Source of the DNA: an uncultured Lachnospiraceae bacterium
GTDB lineage: Bacteria; Bacillota; Clostridia; Lachnospirales; Lachnospiraceae
NCBI GenBank assembly: GCA_910585625.1
Contig: CAJUFQ010000022.1
Span: 29,371-64,714, forward strand
Reading direction: 5' to 3'
Length of the DNA: 35,344 bases
In this document: one piece after another, positions 31,707-35,344 of the stretch
Layout of the letters: every line of letters begins with the position of its first letter
Numbering within the stretch: the first letter of the stretch is position 1
Position numbers and translations under genes: made by a program
The notes under the pieces: generated by a model
Databases searched by the model: none
The model's input: the letters and a program-made list of their open reading frames with translations, nothing else
Told to the model about the DNA's origin: nothing

Positions 31707-33113
31707 ATGAAAGTATACAACACATTGAGCAGGAAAAAGGAAGAATTTGTGCCCCTGGAGGCTGGGAAGGTGAAGATGTATGTCTGCGGGCCGACCGTGT
31801 ACAATCTCATCCATATCGGAAACGCCCGCCCCATGATTGTGTTTGACACAGTGCGCCGTTATATGGAGTATAAAGGCTATGAGGTGAATTACGTGTCCAA
31901 TTTTACGGATGTGGACGATAAGATTATCAAAAAGGCGGTCGAAGAGGGCGTATCCGCACAGGAAATCTCCCAACGGTATATTGAAGAATGTAAGAAGGAC
32001 ATGGAAGCCATGAATGTAAAGCCGGCGACGTGCCATCCGCTGGCGACACAGGAGATTGGCGGTATGCTGGAGATGATTTCCACGCTGATTGAGAAAGGAT
32101 TTGCCTATGCGGCAGAGGATGGGACTGTGTATTTCCGCACCAGGAAGTTCCAGGAATATGGCAAGCTTTCGCATAAGAACCTGGACGATCTGCAGGCCGG
32201 GCACCGGGATATTAAGGTGACCGGGGAGAACAAGGAGGATTCGCTTGATTTTGTCCTTTGGAAGCCGAAAAAGGACGGGGAGCCTTACTGGGAGTCCCCT
32301 TGGTGCAACGGCAGGCCGGGCTGGCATATCGAATGTTCCGTGATGGCGAAGAAATACCTGGGCGAAGAAATTGACATCCATGCGGGCGGGGAAGACCTGA
32401 TATTCCCCCATCACGAGAATGAGATTGCCCAGAGCGAGGCGTGCAACGGCAAGATTTTTGCGAAATACTGGATTCACAACGGCTTTCTGAATATAGACAA
32501 TAAGAAGATGTCCAAATCAGAGGGGAATTTCTTTACAGTGCGGGAAATCGGGGAGAAATATAATCTGCAAGCGCTGCGCTTCTTCATGCTGAGCGCGCAT
32601 TACAGAAGCCCCCTGAATTTCAGCGCGGATCTGATGGAAGCGGCGAAAAATGGCTTGGAACGCATCTTAAATGCAGCGGAGAATTTAAGGCATCTTGAAG
32701 GGAACGCGGCAGCGCAGGCCATGACGGAAGCAGAAACAGGGCTTTTCAAAGACAGCGATGTGTTTGTGCAGAAGTTCGAAAAGTCAATGGAGGACGACTT
32801 CAACACGGCAGATGCGATTTCGGCGGTGTTTGAGCTGGTAAAATTCAGCAATACGAATGCCGGGGAAACAAGCTCAAAGGAATTTGCGGGAAAGCTATAT
32901 CAACGGATGGGACAGCTTTGCGACGTGTTAGGGATAATCCTTGAGCGTGAGGAGGAGATTCTGGAAGAAGAGATTGAGAACCTGATTGCAGAACGCCAGG
33001 CGGCAAGGAAAGAGAAAAATTTTGCCCGTGCGGATGAGATTCGTGCCATACTGTCAGAAAAAGGAATTATCCTGGAAGATACGAGAGAAGGGGTCAAATG
33101 GAAAAGGGAATAA
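31707..33113 (+). CDS. cysS: Cysteinyl-tRNA synthetase
   Basis: A class I synthetase charging tRNA-Cys. Seen: the zinc Cys27 in VKMYVCGPTV, HIGN (36-39) of the HIGH motif, FTDVDDKIIKKA, WHIECSVMAKKYLG, GGEDLIFPHHENEIAQSEA with the remaining zinc ligands, and KMSKS (267-271). The length of 468 is normal. I use ATG 31707, with AGGAGG (31695-31700) 6 bases upstream, rather than the frame's earlier opening at 31671, which lies inside cysE. It overlaps mrnC by 16 bases. Confidence 0.98.
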   Translation: MKVYNTLSRKKEEFVPLEAGKVKMYVCGPTVYNLIHIGNARPMIVFDTVRRYMEYKGYEVNYVSNFTDVDDKIIKKAVEEGVSAQEISQRYIEECKKDMEAMNVKPATCHPLATQEIGGMLEMISTLIEKGFAYAAEDGTVYFRTRKFQEYGKLSHKNLDDLQAGHRDIKVTGENKEDSLDFVLWKPKKDGEPYWESPWCNGRPGWHIECSVMAKKYLGEEIDIHAGGEDLIFPHHENEIAQSEACNGKIFAKYWIHNGFLNIDNKKMSKSEGNFFTVREIGEKYNLQALRFFMLSAHYRSPLNFSADLMEAAKNGLERILNAAENLRHLEGNAAAQAMTEAETGLFKDSDVFVQKFEKSMEDDFNTADAISAVFELVKFSNTNAGETSSKEFAGKLYQRMGQLCDVLGIILEREEEILEEEIENLIAERQAARKEKNFARADEIRAILSEKGIILEDTREGVKWKRE

Positions 33114-33532
33114 ATTCATATATATTAGGGAGATTCGGCATAGAGCGGCGCGACATCCGCAGTTATTCGCCCTTGACCCTTGCCTATATCGGGGACGGGA
33201 TTTTTGATCTTGTCATCCGTTCGATGATTGTGGGGGCGGGCAACACACATGTGAATGATTTGCATCAGCGCACCAGCCAAATCGTGAAGGCGCATACGCA
33301 GTCAGAGATGATAGGCGAGCTTTTGCCGGAGCTTACCGACGAAGAGATGGCAATTTACAAGCGTGGCAGGAATGCCAAGTCAGCGACCGTGGCAAAAAAT
33401 GCCACTGTGGGGGACTACCGCAGGGCGACGGGCTTTGAGGCGCTGATGGGCTATTTGTACTTGGAAGATAAGACGGAGCGGTTGATGGAACTGATTTTAA
33501 CCGGCCTGAGTAAGACCGGGAAAGGAGTATGA
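33098..33532 (+). CDS. mrnC: Mini-ribonuclease III
   Basis: 144 residues: an RNase III catalytic domain without the dsRNA-binding domain, which in Bacillus matures 23S rRNA ends. Seen: LTLAYIGDGIFDLVIRSMIV with the acidic metal ligands, KRGRNAKSATVAKNATVGDY, RRATGFEALMGYLYL with the catalytic Glu. It starts inside cysS (16-base overlap) and its stop overlaps the rlmB ATG by 4 bases (ATGA), so the three are translationally coupled. Confidence 0.96.
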   Translation: MEKGINSYILGRFGIERRDIRSYSPLTLAYIGDGIFDLVIRSMIVGAGNTHVNDLHQRTSQIVKAHTQSEMIGELLPELTDEEMAIYKRGRNAKSATVAKNATVGDYRRATGFEALMGYLYLEDKTERLMELILTGLSKTGKGV

Positions 33533-34275
33533 GATTGAGATACGAAGAACTGACGATAGAGGGGAGGAATGCCGTTTTGGAGGCATTCCGTTCCGGGAAG
33601 ACGATAGATAAGCTGTTTGTGTTAAAAGGCTGCCAGGATGGGCCGGTGAGGACGATTGTCCGCGAGGCAAAGAAACATGACACGATTGTGGATTTTGTGC
33701 CAAAGGAACGATTAGACCAGATTTCTGAGACCAGGAAGCACCAGGGCGTCATTGCTTATGCGGCAGCTTATGAGTATGCGCAGGTGGAGGACATGCTGGA
33801 GGCGGCAAGGCAGAAGCAGGAGGATCCGTTTTTGATTTTGCTGGACAACATCGAAGACCCGCACAACCTGGGGGCCATCATCCGCACGGCAAATCTTGCC
33901 GGCGCGCATGGCGTAATTATCCCCAAACGCAGGGCGGCCGGCCTGACGGCTACAGTGGCAAAGGCTTCCGCAGGAGCCTTGAATTATACGCCGGTGGCTA
34001 AGGTGACAAACCTCTCCCAGACCATCAAGGAACTGAAAGAGCAGGGGATTTGGTTTGTCTGCGGCGATATGAGCGGCACGCCTATGTACCAGCTGGATTT
34101 AAAGGACCCTATCGGCCTGGTGATCGGCAGTGAGGGCGAAGGCGTAGGAAAACTGGTGAAAGAGAACTGTGATTTCACGGCAGCCATTCCTATGATGGGA
34201 GATATTGATTCCTTAAACGCCTCTGTATCGGCAGGGGTGCTTGCTTATGAGATTGTAAGGCAGAGGATGCAGTGA
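33529..34275 (+). CDS. rlmB: 23S rRNA (guanosine-2'-O-)-methyltransferase RlmB
   Basis: A SPOUT/TrmH-family enzyme that methylates G2251-type ribose of 23S rRNA. Seen: the N-terminal substrate-binding domain (IEGRNAVLEAFRSGKTIDKL, VDFVPKERLDQISETRKHQG), then the trefoil-knot motifs NIEDPHNLGAIIRTANLAGA, GLVIGSEGEGVGKLV and IPMMGDIDSLNASVSAGVLA. Length 248 is normal. Start ATG 33529 with AAAGGAG close upstream and a 4-base overlap with mrnC. Bacillus carries rae1 after rlmB; here sigH follows directly. Confidence 0.97.
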   Translation: MRLRYEELTIEGRNAVLEAFRSGKTIDKLFVLKGCQDGPVRTIVREAKKHDTIVDFVPKERLDQISETRKHQGVIAYAAAYEYAQVEDMLEAARQKQEDPFLILLDNIEDPHNLGAIIRTANLAGAHGVIIPKRRAAGLTATVAKASAGALNYTPVAKVTNLSQTIKELKEQGIWFVCGDMSGTPMYQLDLKDPIGLVIGSEGEGVGKLVKENCDFTAAIPMMGDIDSLNASVSAGVLAYEIVRQRMQ

Positions 34276-34285
34276 GGGCAAAGAA

Positions 34286-34891
34286 TTGCAGAGAGAGAAA
34301 GAATTTGGCAATCAGACGGATGAGGTATTGATTGGGCAGTTGCGCGGCGGGCAGGAAGAAATCACAGATTATATCATGGAAAAGTATAAGAACCTGGTGC
34401 GCAAGCGGGCAAATGCGATGTTTTTGATTGGCGGGGATACGGACGACTTGATTCAGGAGGGGATGATTGGGCTGTTTAAAGCAATTCGAGATTTCCGGGA
34501 AGAGAAGGATGTATCGTTTTACCATTTTGCGGATTTATGTATCACGAGGCAGATTTACAATGCCGTGGAAGCGTCACAGAGGAAAAAGCACCAGCCTTTG
34601 AACACCTATGTTTCGCTGAATGCCCAGATGGGGCAGGAAGGGGAAGAGACCTTCCTGGATGTGCTTGAGTCTTTTGAGAGTTCCGACCCGGAACAGCTGC
34701 TTATTGAGCGGGAGGACGCCCGGGCAATCCAAGAGCGTTTAAAGGATGGCTTAAGCCGGTTTGAGCGGCACGTCTTGCAGTTCTATTTACAAGGCATGAG
34801 CTACCGCCAGATTGCGGAGCATCTTGGCAAGGAGCCGAAGGCGATTGACAATGCCCTGCAGCGTATCCGCGGGAAGATAAAAATGTCATAA
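34286..34891 (+). CDS. sigH: RNA polymerase sigma factor SigH (sporulation/post-exponential)
   Basis: 201 residues of the Spo0H/SigH family. Region 2: FLIGGDTDDLIQEGMIGLFK and FYHFADLCITRQIYNAVEAS. Region 4: MSYRQIAEHLGKEPKAIDNA and LQRIRGKIK. The start must be a TTG (34286), because no ATG occurs until MEKYKNLVRK at about residue 33, and the preceding segment NQTDEVLIGQLRGGQEEITD is typical of the family; GAGGG lies 8 bases upstream. It begins 10 bases after rlmB. By family it directs transition-phase and sporulation genes. Confidence 0.93.
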   Translation: MQREKEFGNQTDEVLIGQLRGGQEEITDYIMEKYKNLVRKRANAMFLIGGDTDDLIQEGMIGLFKAIRDFREEKDVSFYHFADLCITRQIYNAVEASQRKKHQPLNTYVSLNAQMGQEGEETFLDVLESFESSDPEQLLIEREDARAIQERLKDGLSRFERHVLQFYLQGMSYRQIAEHLGKEPKAIDNALQRIRGKIKMS

Positions 34892-34898
34892 GAAGTAG

Positions 34899-34927
34899 TT
34901 GACAAACTGGATTTTGCCGGGTATAAT
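34899..34927 (+). promoter_or_regulatory. Promoter of the YceD-family gene
   Basis: Perfect TTGACA (34899-34904), 17 bases, perfect TATAAT (34922-34927), starting 7 bases after the sigH stop. No terminator separates the two. Confidence 0.9.
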
Positions 34928-34953
34928 ATATCAAGTGTGGATAGGAGACTGTG

Positions 34954-35344
34954 ATGAAGATAGATTTATCAGATATCATTACCAGCGAAGACAAAGAGGT
35001 GTCGAAGCAGGCAACAACTGAATTAAAGTTTTTCAAATCTAAGCTGGGCCGGTTTCCGATTATAAAAAGCACGCCTTTTGAGCTGACGTTTACCAATGAA
35101 GGCAATAAGCGGCTGCTTATCCATGGGAAGACGGAAGTTACAATCGCGATTCCGTGCGGACGTTGCCTGGAGGAAGTGGACAGGGTCTTTCGTATCCGGA
35201 TTGATAAGGAATTTGACCTTACCGGAGAAGACAGAGAGCGGAGCATGGAAGAATCAGAGTTTATGGCAGGAACCAATCTGGATGTAGATCAACTTATTTT
35301 TGGAGAAATTTTGGTGAGTTGGCCAATGAAAGTTCTGTGCAGGG
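34954..35344 (+). CDS. YceD family (DUF177) protein, cut by the window end
   Basis: The first 130 residues of an open frame from ATG 34954 (ATAGGAG upstream), running off the window. Text such as MKIDLSDIITSED, CGRCLEEVDRVFRI and NLDVDQLIFGEILVSWPMKV matches DUF177/YceD, a protein of unclear role usually upstream of rpmF (ribosomal protein L32). Residues around LVSWPMKVLCR would lead into the C-terminal Cys motif, which lies beyond 35344. Confidence 0.85.
   Translation, partial: MKIDLSDIITSEDKEVSKQATTELKFFKSKLGRFPIIKSTPFELTFTNEGNKRLLIHGKTEVTIAIPCGRCLEEVDRVFRIRIDKEFDLTGEDRERSMEESEFMAGTNLDVDQLIFGEILVSWPMKVLCR

Overview
The window is a dense, mostly ordinary chromosomal stretch from a Gram-positive anaerobe of the class Clostridia, very probably Lachnospiraceae. 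This is inferred from AGGAGG-type ribosome sites, classical TTGACA/TATAAT promoters, a sporulation-type sigma-H gene, a gap-pgk-tpi glycolytic cluster, and the ispF/cysE/cysS/mrnC/rlmB/sigH order shared with Bacillus. I see no rRNA, CRISPR array, transposase, integrase or prophage gene, and no gene-free gap longer than about 300 bases.

Layout. 1-6.1 kb: mnmA (tRNA thiolation), a two-gene heterodimeric ABC exporter with complementary degenerate nucleotide sites and a possible 8-residue leader peptide, and a sensorless membrane chemoreceptor-like protein. 6.4-9.2 kb: an ECF sigma factor overlapping a single-pass membrane beta-propeller protein, probably a sigma/anti-sigma pair. 9.3-12.8 kb: tRNA-Gly(CCC) and a PHP-type histidinol-phosphatase on the minus strand, then an unrecognised 198-residue protein and an O-antigen-ligase-like membrane protein. 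12.9-16.2 kb: gap, pgk and tpiA, with a structured leader and strong terminator between gap and pgk. 16.3-18.7 kb: an AT-rich two-gene insertion, rloA/rloB (SMC/OLD-like ATPase plus Toprim-like effector), behind a consensus promoter. This is the best candidate for a defence system. 18.7-24.2 kb: AraC-type regulator, glycogen phosphorylase, CNNM/CorC-type membrane protein and a TIGR04086-like membrane protein. 24.2-27.3 kb: a minus-strand cluster (small Pro/Gly/Asn-rich protein, KDPG aldolase, KDG kinase), a NYN-LOTUS RNA-binding/nuclease-like protein and a 54-residue coiled-coil protein. 27.5-35.3 kb: glf, apt, ispF, a GNAT protein, cysE, cysS, mrnC, rlmB, sigH and the start of a YceD-family gene.

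How the genes work together. gap, pgk and tpiA supply triose-phosphate metabolism. glgP mobilises glycogen next to a probable sugar-responsive AraC regulator. eda and kdgK complete 2-keto-3-deoxygluconate breakdown. cysE and cysS link cysteine synthesis to its charging, followed by 23S rRNA maturation genes (mrnC, rlmB) and sigH. Several annotated starts differ from the longest open frame; the reasons are given per gene. All names come from reading translated sequence and motifs by eye; no database search was run.
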